Shown: positions 1-5,534 of the stretch, piece after piece
Layout: every line of letters starts with the position of its first letter
Numbering within the stretch: position 1 is the first letter of the stretch
Assembly (NCBI GenBank): GCA_964352775.1
Contig: CAYGTK010000148.1
Coordinates: 1-10,667 of the forward strand
DNA length: 10,667 nt
Direction: 5' to 3'
From: CAYGTK01 sp964352775
Lineage (GTDB): Bacteria; Bacteroidota; Bacteroidia; Chitinophagales; CAIOSU01
The notes under the pieces: generated by a model
Seen by the model: the letters and a program-made list of their open reading frames with translations, nothing else
Database searches by the model: none
What the model was told of the DNA's origin: nothing
Program-made: the position numbers and the translations under genes

Positions 1-65
1 CTGGGGTTCGAACCCAGGACCCACGCCTTAAAAGGGCGTTGCTCTACCAGCTGAGCTACTGAATC
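1..65 (-). tRNA. tRNA-Lys (anticodon UUU), 3' end cut off by window edge
   Basis: Read on the minus strand, the 5' acceptor strand GATTCAG starts at 65. It is followed by TA, a D-arm (GCTC/GAGC), an anticodon stem ACGCC/GGCGT around the loop CTTTTAA, a five-base variable loop, and a T-arm CTGGG-TTCGAAC-CCCAG that ends at base 1. The loop places U33 before anticodon UUU, so the tRNA decodes lysine AAA/AAG. The 3' acceptor strand, the discriminator base and any encoded CCA lie outside the window. A strong Bacteroidota-type promoter is located about 26 bases upstream. Identity comes directly from the cloverleaf and is secure. Confidence 0.95.
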
Positions 66-90
66 GTTTTGTGCTTCCTGAAAAGCTTTG

Positions 91-122
91 CAAAAGTAAG
101 CATCTTGCTTTTCATCTCCAAA
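91..122 (-). promoter_or_regulatory. Bacteroidota-type promoter for tRNA-Lys
   Basis: On the minus strand TTTG (122-119) is followed after 20 bases by TACTTTTG (98-91). This matches the Bacteroidota primary sigma-factor consensus TTTG-N19-21-TAnnTTTG. Transcription would start near base 84, giving a leader of about 20 bases before the tRNA 5' end at 65. The promoter sits in the gap after the DUF4920 stop codon, so the tRNA is probably transcribed independently. Start-site position is inferred. Confidence 0.7.
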
Positions 123-141
123 ACTAAACGAGATATTCTGC

Positions 142-723
142 TTACTTGTTCGCAAGTAATATCAATCCTTCCGATTCGAAGGCTAATTCCAGTTCTGGTT
201 CAGTAATGGCATCTATCTCTTCTTGGCTCATGCCAGCATCTTCAGCATAGTGGCGTAGCATTTCTACACTAGTAGTATCGTAGTAAGCACGTCCGTCCAT
301 CACTACTTTCAGGCCAGCACTGTTCTTAGGTACAAAGAAACCATAGTCTTTAAATGTAACGCGCATTTCTTCACCATCAGCTAGGTCTACCTTCATCCAG
401 CACCCTTTCTTTTGGCAGCAGCTTTTTATTTCGGTAATTATCTTAGTCTCTATTTCAGTAGACTCACCCATTAGGGCTAACATAGCGCTTGGCTCAATAG
501 CACCTGCTTCATCTATTTTTGCTCCTCTATAAATTGACTCTTCAATAGGTAGCGTAATTTCTTCCCATTCGTCGCCTTCTGTTTTAGTTTCTTCTACAGC
601 TACTTCTTCTGTTTCCGTATCATGATCATGACCATGGTCATGGCCTTCTGCACTATGGTCGTGGCCAGAGTTACATGCGAATAAGAAAAGACTGAGTGCG
701 AAAGGTAAAATGTATTTGTACAT
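142..723 (-). CDS. His-rich DUF4920-family lipoprotein
   Basis: A 193-residue predicted lipoprotein of the DUF4920 family, whose function is unknown. Residues 1-17 form a signal peptide ending in the lipobox LFAC, so Cys17 would be lipidated and the protein anchored to a membrane. Immediately after the anchor lies a His/Asp-rich stretch with six histidines (H21, H23, H28, H30, H32, H34), then an acidic linker to about residue 55. The DUF4920 core holds the motif CCQKKGCWM (Cys102, Cys103, Cys108) and RVTFKDYGFFVPK (121-133), both typical of the family. The histidines and cysteines suggest binding of a metal such as copper or zinc, but this is inference. I chose the ATG at 723 because it begins the signal peptide; an upstream in-frame start (810) would overlap the preceding gene and bury the signal sequence. 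A promoter lies just upstream. Confidence 0.85.
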   Translation of the reverse strand: MYKYILPFALSLFLFACNSGHDHSAEGHDHGHDHDTETEEVAVEETKTEGDEWEEITLPIEESIYRGAKIDEAGAIEPSAMLALMGESTEIETKIITEIKSCCQKKGCWMKVDLADGEEMRVTFKDYGFFVPKNSAGLKVVMDGRAYYDTTSVEMLRHYAEDAGMSQEEIDAITEPELELAFESEGLILLANK

Positions 724-731
724 GGTTCTAA

Positions 732-1976
732 TTATTTTGAGAGTAACAAATTTACATAAAATGAGGGCTGTTTCAAGCGATCGCGAATATCCAGATCTTC
801 GAACATACACGAAATGGTTTCTTGAAGGGTAGGGCTGTTGATGGCTTTATTAACAACAAAATTGAATAACCAAGGCACGGTAACCAATTGCTGCATGCGT
901 CTGCTCAGTGATAACTCACTCCAAAGGCGATCGTAAACCTGCTTATCGTAAACTTTGTTTTTAGCTATGGAATGATCTCCCACCGCTAAATTTTTTTGCG
1001 CATGTAAGGCCGCCATCCAACCACACATCATAGCATTGCCAATACCCTCGCCTGTAAATGGATCTATTAATGATCCAGCATCACCCAGCAAAAGGTAATT
1101 ATCGCCCGATAGGGCACGCTTCTTTGTGCCTAGTGGTAAACCAAAGCCTTGTACTTTGCCTTCTAGCTCAGCGTTCTTAAAACGTTCTTTTAGGGCGGGT
1201 TCGGTTGCTAATACCTCTTGTAGTTTCTCCTTCAGGTTTATTTTTTCTTTACTTATCCTATCACTACGTATGCCTAGCCCAATATTTGCCATGCCATTAG
1301 GTAAAGGGAAGGCCCAGAAGTAGCCTGGTAGTAATTGCTTTAAAAAGTGCAGTTCAATAAAGTTATCCTTGTCCATACCCTCTACACCTTTGTAGTAGGC
1401 ACGAATGCCTGCACAATGGTGTTTCGGTTCCATTTTAAGGTGCCCGAAGTGCCTAGCAAATCTTGAATTCGCACCATCAGCCACTAGCCACATTGGGGAG
1501 CTAATTTGTAACTCGCCATCTTTTGAAATGCCTGTTATGCCTTTACCTGTTCGTTCAAACTTGCTTAGCTCGGTAGCTTCCATAAAGGTGACCTGCTTAT
1601 GGACTAAGGCCTCTTCAAGTAGAAAGTTATCAAAGTCTAAGCGTTTGGTAATATAGCCCGGAGGTTTTGTGCTAGTATCGTAATTAGTTTTAAAAGGTAT
1701 GCGCAGCTCTTTTCCATTTGGTGCTACGAAATTCACTCCCCAAGACCCTACTTGTGTTGGTTCTAGGTGTAAACGATCAACTATGGTAGGGTCTATCTTT
1801 TTCATTACCTCTACCACTTTCCCGCTTAATGCATCACCACATATTTTGTCGCGAGGAAATACCGCCTTGTCTACCAATAAATGGTCAATACCTAATAGCG
1901 ATAGCTGCAACGACGCAGTACTTCCGGCAGGGCCAGCTCCTAATATCACTATGGGGGCATCTATGCGATCGCTCAT
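732..1976 (-). CDS. Geranylgeranyl reductase-family FAD-dependent oxidoreductase
   Basis: A 414-residue flavoprotein of the geranylgeranyl reductase / NAD(P)/FAD-dependent oxidoreductase family, related to enzymes that reduce isoprenoid double bonds or hydroxylate aromatic rings. It begins with a Rossmann dinucleotide-binding motif GAGPAG (13-18). Also visible are the PRDKICGDALSG segment (41-52), ADGANS (166-171), PGYFWAFPLP (217-226) followed by a NIGLG turn (231-235), and the second FAD motif LLLGDAGSLIDPFTGEGIG (295-313). These occur in this order in the family. No signal peptide or membrane segment is obvious. Possible substrates include prenyl chains of lipids, quinones or carotenoids, but none is indicated by neighbours. 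Its ATG lies 14 bases after the hairpin of an upstream terminator, with no convincing promoter in between. Confidence 0.88.
   Translation of the reverse strand: MSDRIDAPIVILGAGPAGSTASLQLSLLGIDHLLVDKAVFPRDKICGDALSGKVVEVMKKIDPTIVDRLHLEPTQVGSWGVNFVAPNGKELRIPFKTNYDTSTKPPGYITKRLDFDNFLLEEALVHKQVTFMEATELSKFERTGKGITGISKDGELQISSPMWLVADGANSRFARHFGHLKMEPKHHCAGIRAYYKGVEGMDKDNFIELHFLKQLLPGYFWAFPLPNGMANIGLGIRSDRISKEKINLKEKLQEVLATEPALKERFKNAELEGKVQGFGLPLGTKKRALSGDNYLLLGDAGSLIDPFTGEGIGNAMMCGWMAALHAQKNLAVGDHSIAKNKVYDKQVYDRLWSELSLSRRMQQLVTVPWLFNFVVNKAINSPTLQETISCMFEDLDIRDRLKQPSFYVNLLLSK
747..776 (-). promoter_or_regulatory. Bacteroidota-type promoter for the DUF4920 lipoprotein
   Basis: On the minus strand TTG (776-774, in the context GCTTGAAA) precedes TAAATTTG (754-747) by 19 bases. 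The -7 element is a perfect TAnnTTTG match and the -33 is a partial one. The expected start is near base 740, giving a leader of about 17 bases before the ATG at 723. The whole promoter lies inside the last codons of the flavoprotein gene (stop 732-734), so the lipoprotein can be expressed apart from it. Confidence 0.6.
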
Positions 1977-1980
1977 GTGC

Positions 1981-2016
1981 TAAAAATAGAAAACCCCTTC
2001 GGGATGGAAGGGGTTT
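1981..2016 (-). terminator. Rho-independent terminator after the repeat/peptidoglycan-binding protein gene
   Basis: A perfect 10-bp stem, AAACCCCTTC (1991-2000) and GAAGGGGTTT (2007-2016), with a six-base loop. On the minus strand it is followed by a T-rich tail (TTTTCTATTTTTA). It begins 22 bases after the stop codon of the gene ending at 2039, as expected for a terminator of that transcript. Its tail ends just before the start codon of the flavoprotein at 1976, so it could also limit read-through into that gene. Confidence 0.88.
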
Positions 2017-2038
2017 CAATACTTTATTTGTTCAGTAA

Positions 2039-2857
2039 TTAGCTATAAGTGATACCTAATGCTTTTAGTGTTTTCACGTTCAAGTTACCCATTGGTAGGT
2101 TATTGTCCGATTGGAATTTAAGCATGGCTTGTTCGGTCTGGTTACCCATTACACCATCTGCAATTCCTACTTTATATCCTTTCGCGTTCAGTGCTTCTTG
2201 AACTTTTGCTATAAATTCATAGGTCAAGTCCTTATTACAAACTACTTGTTCCCATGCAGAGTAAGCACCAGCTTTTGATACTATACGCTTCATCTCCGTT
2301 TTGTAAGTTGGCGGTACAGGCACTTCTTTAATCTGCTCTGGAGTTTTAACTACTTTGCGAGCAGTTATTTTTAGTTCACGAGGGATGTTCTTCTCTTGAG
2401 TAAATGCAGGGGTTTTAAGTACTCGGCGAGAGAAAGTTTTATACTCTGCAGGAACTTCCTTTAGTACCAGTACTTGGCAATCTTCAGGGTTTTTGCTCAA
2501 ACAGGTTGGGTCTGCACGCATCTTTACCCACTTAGTAGCTGCTGGTGCTACCAATACAGACTCTACAACTGTTTCGTAAGCAGCGGGTATTACTATCAAT
2601 TTCTTTTGAGCTTCTTGCACCACGATAGTATCATACACTATTTCGTATATCGGTGGAATAACCACTTTGCGAGTACTTGCTGGCTTATCAATTACAGTAG
2701 TCTCTTTGTATTCGTATTCTGCTGGAGTATATACCTGACCATAACACTTACCAGGTATGGCATTGGTAGGCAGGTTATCTGGCACGTCTTGAGCAAAGCC
2801 TATAGCGCTGCAAAGTACCAAGCTAAAGATTAGAATAGAAGTAAAGAAACGGATCAT
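2039..2857 (-). CDS. Secreted 23-residue-repeat protein with C-terminal peptidoglycan-binding domain
   Basis: A 272-residue exported protein. Residues 1-22 are a signal peptide with a hydrophobic core and likely cleavage after GFA; Cys16 is not in a good lipobox, so a soluble periplasmic protein is more likely than a lipoprotein. The middle contains six copies of a 23-residue unit, PxxY followed by ten residues and then often PA: the fourth positions of the motif are 48, 71, 94 and then 139, 162, 185. A 22-residue insert with Cys119 and Cys127 separates the two triplets. Residues about 213-268 match the PG_binding_1 fold (helical motif with VQEALNAKGY and DGVMGNQTEQAMLKFQ), which binds the cell wall in other proteins. 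No catalytic domain is seen. Four mature cysteines (38, 119, 127, 207) may form disulfides. I preferred the ATG at 2857 over that at 2884 because it gives a normal signal peptide. The terminator at 1981-2016 follows. Confidence 0.82.
   Translation of the reverse strand: MIRFFTSILIFSLVLCSAIGFAQDVPDNLPTNAIPGKCYGQVYTPAEYEYKETTVIDKPASTRKVVIPPIYEIVYDTIVVQEAQKKLIVIPAAYETVVESVLVAPAATKWVKMRADPTCLSKNPEDCQVLVLKEVPAEYKTFSRRVLKTPAFTQEKNIPRELKITARKVVKTPEQIKEVPVPPTYKTEMKRIVSKAGAYSAWEQVVCNKDLTYEFIAKVQEALNAKGYKVGIADGVMGNQTEQAMLKFQSDNNLPMGNLNVKTLKALGITYS
2177..2725 (-). repeat. Six 23-codon repeats within the peptidoglycan-binding protein
   Basis: Protein-level tandem repeats in two triplets. PxxY-like motifs end at residues 48, 71, 94 (PAEY, PPIY, PAAY) and 139, 162, 185 (PAEY, PREL, PPTY). 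Each step is exactly 23 residues, and a second Pro/Ala position falls 14 residues after the first proline (59, 105, 150, 173, with substitutions at 82 and 196). The DNA copies are diverged, so the repeat is old and held by selection on protein structure rather than recent duplication. Confidence 0.75.
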
Positions 2858-2908
2858 ATCGGTATTGTTAGTTGGTACTACCATTGAACATACGTAGTTT
2901 GTGCATTC

Positions 2909-2925
2909 ACCGCAAATTTAGCGGT
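2909..2925. repeat. 17-bp inverted repeat in the divergent intergenic region
   Basis: ACCGC and GCGGT form perfect five-base arms around AAATTTA. The site overlaps the predicted -7 element of the leftward gene and lies 43 bases before the ATG of the rightward thioredoxin-fold gene. Its position fits an operator for a dimeric regulator, but arms this short could arise by chance and no regulator gene is nearby. Confidence 0.35.
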
Positions 2926-2944
2926 AATTGTTTATAATTGAAAA
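2913..2944 (-). promoter_or_regulatory. Possible promoter of the repeat/peptidoglycan-binding protein gene
   Basis: On the minus strand TAAATTTG (2920-2913) is an exact TAnnTTTG -7 element. The expected -33 position, 20 bases upstream, holds only TTTT (2944-2941) rather than TTTG. Transcription would start near 2906, about 50 bases before the ATG at 2857. The -7 box lies in the spacer of a 17-bp inverted repeat. Confidence 0.5.
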
Positions 2945-2967
2945 CACTAAACAAAGCAAGTATCCAC

Positions 2968-3495
2968 ATGAAACTTTACGAAAAACTGCCCGGCTTTAAA
3001 CTACTAGGAACTGATGGTCAACAACATACACTTAGTGAAGAAAGGGGTATTAATGGTTTGGTGGTCATTTTCACCTGTAATCATTGCCCCTATGCAAGAG
3101 CCTATATTGATAGAATAGCCAATATTACCGCAGAATATGCTGCCAAAGGTTTCGGTTTTGTTGCCATAAGTTCTAATGATGCGGTTCAATATCCACAAGA
3201 TGCATTTGAGCACATGAAACCAATGGCAAAGGAGCTGGGTTTGGCTGATAAATACCTTTACGACGAATCCCAGCAAGCCGCAAAAGACTTTGGTGCTCAA
3301 CGAACACCAGAGGTATATCTATTTAATAAGGAAGACAAGCTTGTTTACCAAGGAGCCATAGATGATAACTGGCAAAATGCCTTGCAAGTGGAGACTCACT
3401 ATTTGAAGAATGCTTTAAATGCTTTGCTAGAGGAACAAGATATAGCTACAAAAGAAACACCTGCTGTAGGTTGTAGTATTAAGTGGAAGATGTAA
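2968..3495 (+). CDS. Thioredoxin-fold (peroxiredoxin-like) protein
   Basis: A 175-residue thioredoxin-family protein of the peroxiredoxin-like type (AhpC/TSA-redoxin fold). The redox motif CNHC (Cys37-Cys40), in the context FTCNHCPYAR, follows the second beta strand. The cis-proline loop is QRTPEVYLF (Thr113-Pro114). The C-terminal GCSIKWK (168-174), with a third cysteine at 169, is characteristic of this subgroup. There is no signal peptide, so it should act in the cytoplasm as a thiol oxidoreductase or peroxidase; the substrate is unknown. I chose the ATG at 2968, which begins the family-like MKLYEKLPGF; an in-frame TTG at 2938 would add ten residues with no homology value. The gene converges on the MORN lipoprotein gene with only four bases between stop codons. 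No good promoter consensus was found upstream. Confidence 0.87.
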   Translation: MKLYEKLPGFKLLGTDGQQHTLSEERGINGLVVIFTCNHCPYARAYIDRIANITAEYAAKGFGFVAISSNDAVQYPQDAFEHMKPMAKELGLADKYLYDESQQAAKDFGAQRTPEVYLFNKEDKLVYQGAIDDNWQNALQVETHYLKNALNALLEEQDIATKETPAVGCSIKWKM

Positions 3496-3499
3496 TGAT

Positions 3500-4237
3500 C
3501 TAACTAGGAATAAACCCAGGCCGATAAGTTATCGTTTTTACAGAATCACCTTGTTCGTCGTAAATGATAACATCAACGTTCTCTACCCCGGTTTTAAATT
3601 CGGCCTTCTCTTTAGGTATTCCTGTTTCCCAGTAATACATCCAAGTACCTATCTCTTTCTTGTTCTGGAAATTTCCTTCAGAAGATACCTTGCCGTTTTT
3701 ATAATACTGTTTGTATGGTCCGTTCTCCACATTACCTGAAAAGGTAACTTCTTCCTTTAGTTCGCCTGTCTCGTGATAAAACTTCCAAATTCCCTTCATT
3801 TCATTTTGGCTGTATTGACCTTCTTGTTGCAACTCACCACTCTCAAAGTAGGTTTTATAGGGACCTTCAAAACTTCCTTCTTTGTAAGTTTCTACTATTT
3901 CAGGTTCACCACTTTCAAAATAGAAGATGTGCTCACCTGTTAGGTCGCCATTCACGTATTCCGAGCTCTCGGCTAGGCTACCATCTTCACGGTATATTTT
4001 TTCCACTCCGTTCAGTTGGCCTTCCTTATAAGTCTTTTCAGCTTTTAGTGTGCCATCAGCATAATACATTTTATAAGCTCCATCCCTTATTTCAGGGTCT
4101 GTACTTATTATAATGTACTCTTCTTTTACCTGTGTTTCTTTCTCGTCGTAATAGGTCTTTACCTGTTCTGGTTCAGGTGTACAAGCCTGTAGAAAGAAAA
4201 GGCTGCACATTAAAACTACCATCATCCATTTTCCCAT
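3500..4237 (-). CDS. MORN-variant repeat lipoprotein (YwqK-like)
   Basis: A 245-residue predicted lipoprotein. The signal peptide ends in the lipobox LQAC with Cys19 as the lipidated residue. From about residue 50 to 220 it consists of seven MORN_2-type repeats of the form GxYKxYYxxGxLxxExxYxxG. The lead glycines fall at 53, 77, 101, 125, 149, 173 and 197, an exact 24-residue period. Such proteins are often annotated as 'toxin-antitoxin system YwqK family antitoxin', but no toxin gene is adjacent and nothing here supports an antitoxin role. The repeats form an extended beta sheet in related proteins; with a lipid anchor it probably sits on a membrane facing the periplasm or outside. It is transcribed away from dapD across a 62-base gap. 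Function is unknown. Confidence 0.85.
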   Translation of the reverse strand: MGKWMMVVLMCSLFFLQACTPEPEQVKTYYDEKETQVKEEYIIISTDPEIRDGAYKMYYADGTLKAEKTYKEGQLNGVEKIYREDGSLAESSEYVNGDLTGEHIFYFESGEPEIVETYKEGSFEGPYKTYFESGELQQEGQYSQNEMKGIWKFYHETGELKEEVTFSGNVENGPYKQYYKNGKVSSEGNFQNKKEIGTWMYYWETGIPKEKAEFKTGVENVDVIIYDEQGDSVKTITYRPGFIPS

Positions 4238-4299
4238 ATCTTTGGCGCTTAGTTCGCAATAAAATTACAACGATAATTTAAGTCAGAAAGCCTATTGGT
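4238..4299. promoter_or_regulatory. Divergent intergenic region of the MORN lipoprotein and dapD
   Basis: This 62-base AT-rich gap must hold the promoters of both divergent genes. I found no clean TTTG-N19-21-TAnnTTTG match on either strand. It contains an inverted repeat, AAATTA (4262-4267) and TAATTT (4274-4279) around a six-base spacer, which might be a regulator site but is AT-rich and could be chance. Confidence 0.4.
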
Positions 4300-5115
4300 A
4301 TGAATGTTTATCAGTCGATAATAGAAAAAGCTTGGGAAGATAGAAGCTTGTTGGAGCAACCGAAGACCCTAAATGCTATTAACGATGTGTTGGAAATGCT
4401 CGATAAAGGGGAGTTGCGCGTAGCTGAACCCGATGGTGATAACTGGAAAGTGAACGATTGGGTGAAGAAGGCCGTGATACTCTATTTCCCTACACGCAAG
4501 ATGGAAAGTATAGAGGTTGGTCCTTTTGAATTTCATGATAAGATCCCCTTAAAAAAAGACTACAAAAAATTAGGGGTGCGCGTTGTACCTCACGCAATAG
4601 CACGCTACGGAGCCTATGTAAGCAGAGGAGTTATCATGATGCCTAGCTATGTAAACATTGGTGCTTATGTGGAAGAGGGTACTATGGTAGATACTTGGGC
4701 TACAGTAGGCAGTTGCGCCCAAATCGGGAAGAATGTACACCTAAGTGGTGGCGTTGGAATAGGAGGCGTTCTAGAACCCGTTCAAGCTGCACCCGTGATC
4801 ATTGAAGACAATTGTTTTATCGGTTCGCGTTGTATAGTAGTAGAAGGTGTTCGTGTACGTAAAGAAGCTGTACTAGGGGCCAATGTAGTATTGACCCAAA
4901 GTACCAAGATAATTGACGTAAGCGGAGTGGAACCAATAGAATATCGCGGCGAAGTGCCTGAACGCTCTGTGGTGATACCTGGTAGCTATACAAAAACATT
5001 TCCGGCGGGCGATTACCAGGTGAGCTGTGCGCTCATTATTGGAAAACGAAAGGAATCAACTAATAAGAAAACATCTCTGAACGAAGCCCTGCGCGAACAC
5101 GCAGTGGCGGTTTAA
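4300..5115 (+). CDS. dapD: 2,3,4,5-tetrahydropyridine-2,6-dicarboxylate N-succinyltransferase
   Basis: DapD transfers a succinyl group from succinyl-CoA to tetrahydrodipicolinate in the succinylase route to meso-diaminopimelate and lysine, in the cytoplasm. The 271-residue length is close to that of E. coli DapD (274). The N-terminal helical part (1-90) is followed by a left-handed beta helix made of hexapeptide repeats (about 100-200) with the family signatures VPHAIARYGAYVSRGVIMMP (96-115), GTMVDTWATVGSCAQIGKNV (127-146) and HLSGGVGIGGVLEP (147-160). The C-terminal section has PGSYTKTFPAGDYQVSCALI (227-246). The ATG at 4300 gives the family-like N-terminus. It is the first gene of a long same-strand series; the next gene begins 24 bases after its stop. 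No other DAP pathway gene is in the window. Confidence 0.97.
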   Translation: MNVYQSIIEKAWEDRSLLEQPKTLNAINDVLEMLDKGELRVAEPDGDNWKVNDWVKKAVILYFPTRKMESIEVGPFEFHDKIPLKKDYKKLGVRVVPHAIARYGAYVSRGVIMMPSYVNIGAYVEEGTMVDTWATVGSCAQIGKNVHLSGGVGIGGVLEPVQAAPVIIEDNCFIGSRCIVVEGVRVRKEAVLGANVVLTQSTKIIDVSGVEPIEYRGEVPERSVVIPGSYTKTFPAGDYQVSCALIIGKRKESTNKKTSLNEALREHAVAV

Positions 5116-5139
5116 ATTCAATTCTGAACAACCTTTATA

Positions 5140-5502
5140 ATGGCATTAACTATACGCGAAGCACTAGCGCAAAACAAAGAGGGATACTACATAGGTTGTA
5201 GGCTCATACTTCCCTTTAAGTGTAACCTATTGAAGATAATAGTAGAAGGACACATTTTTACTGAAATGGTGGGAAGCCATCATATTAAGGTACAGCAAGA
5301 TGAATTGAACACCTCAGTATACTTACGTGATACTGGTAAGCTTTCTAACTATGTTGATACCTACAATGTGGTAAAGATAATTGCTGCTGAAATGGGTACT
5401 GACCTTACCGACCAAAAGCAACACATCAAACTAGTTTGCGAAATAGGTGATCATAACAACCTGTTAATTCATGAGCCCGACGACAATATGTTGTTCGTAT
5501 AA
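5140..5502 (+). CDS. Conserved-looking hypothetical protein, 120 residues
   Basis: A 120-residue protein that I do not recognise. It has no signal peptide and no membrane segment, and alternating hydrophobic residues (LILPF, LLKIIVEGHIF, HIKLVCEI, NLLIHE) suggest a mainly beta or alpha/beta soluble domain. Two cysteines near the start (20, 28) and one at 100 are not in a metal-binding spacing that I know. The ATG at 5140 lies 24 bases after dapD and the stop is 32 bases before the cca-like gene, so co-transcription with dapD is likely. Codon use and composition resemble the neighbours, and the frame is open throughout, which supports a real gene. No function can be proposed from the sequence. 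Confidence 0.7.
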   Translation: MALTIREALAQNKEGYYIGCRLILPFKCNLLKIIVEGHIFTEMVGSHHIKVQQDELNTSVYLRDTGKLSNYVDTYNVVKIIAAEMGTDLTDQKQHIKLVCEIGDHNNLLIHEPDDNMLFV

Positions 5503-5519
5503 ATGCTTAAAGAATTAGC

Positions 5520-5527
5520 GATCTTTG
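5520..5527 (+). promoter_or_regulatory. Possible -7 element directly before the tRNA nucleotidyltransferase gene
   Basis: GATCTTTG differs from the Bacteroidota -7 consensus TAnnTTTG only in its first base. It ends 7 bases before the ATG at 5535, which would give a leaderless or nearly leaderless transcript. No good -33 element lies 19-21 bases upstream, so this is a weak call; the gene may simply be read from the dapD transcript. Confidence 0.25.
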
Positions 5528-5534
5528 CGAGTAT

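Noticed and set aside
1..65. The idea that this tRNA-Lys is a substrate of the MiaA encoded downstream
   Set aside because: MiaA needs A36-A37-A38; this loop has U36, so A37 of tRNA-Lys(UUU) is expected to carry a different modification.
96..145. Inverted repeat GTAAGCA (96-102) / TGCTTAC (139-145) near the end of the DUF4920 gene, considered as a terminator
   Set aside because: The loop would be 36 bases, the stem is short and no T-tract follows; an arm match of seven bases is not surprising in a stretch of this size.
2858..2884. Upstream ATG at 2884 as the start of the repeat/peptidoglycan-binding protein
   Set aside because: It would put nine polar residues before the signal peptide; the ATG at 2857 gives a standard n-region. 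It cannot be fully excluded.
3500..4237. A toxin-antitoxin system based on the YwqK-family name
   Set aside because: The neighbours are a thioredoxin-fold gene and dapD; there is no small toxin gene, and the protein is an exported lipoprotein.
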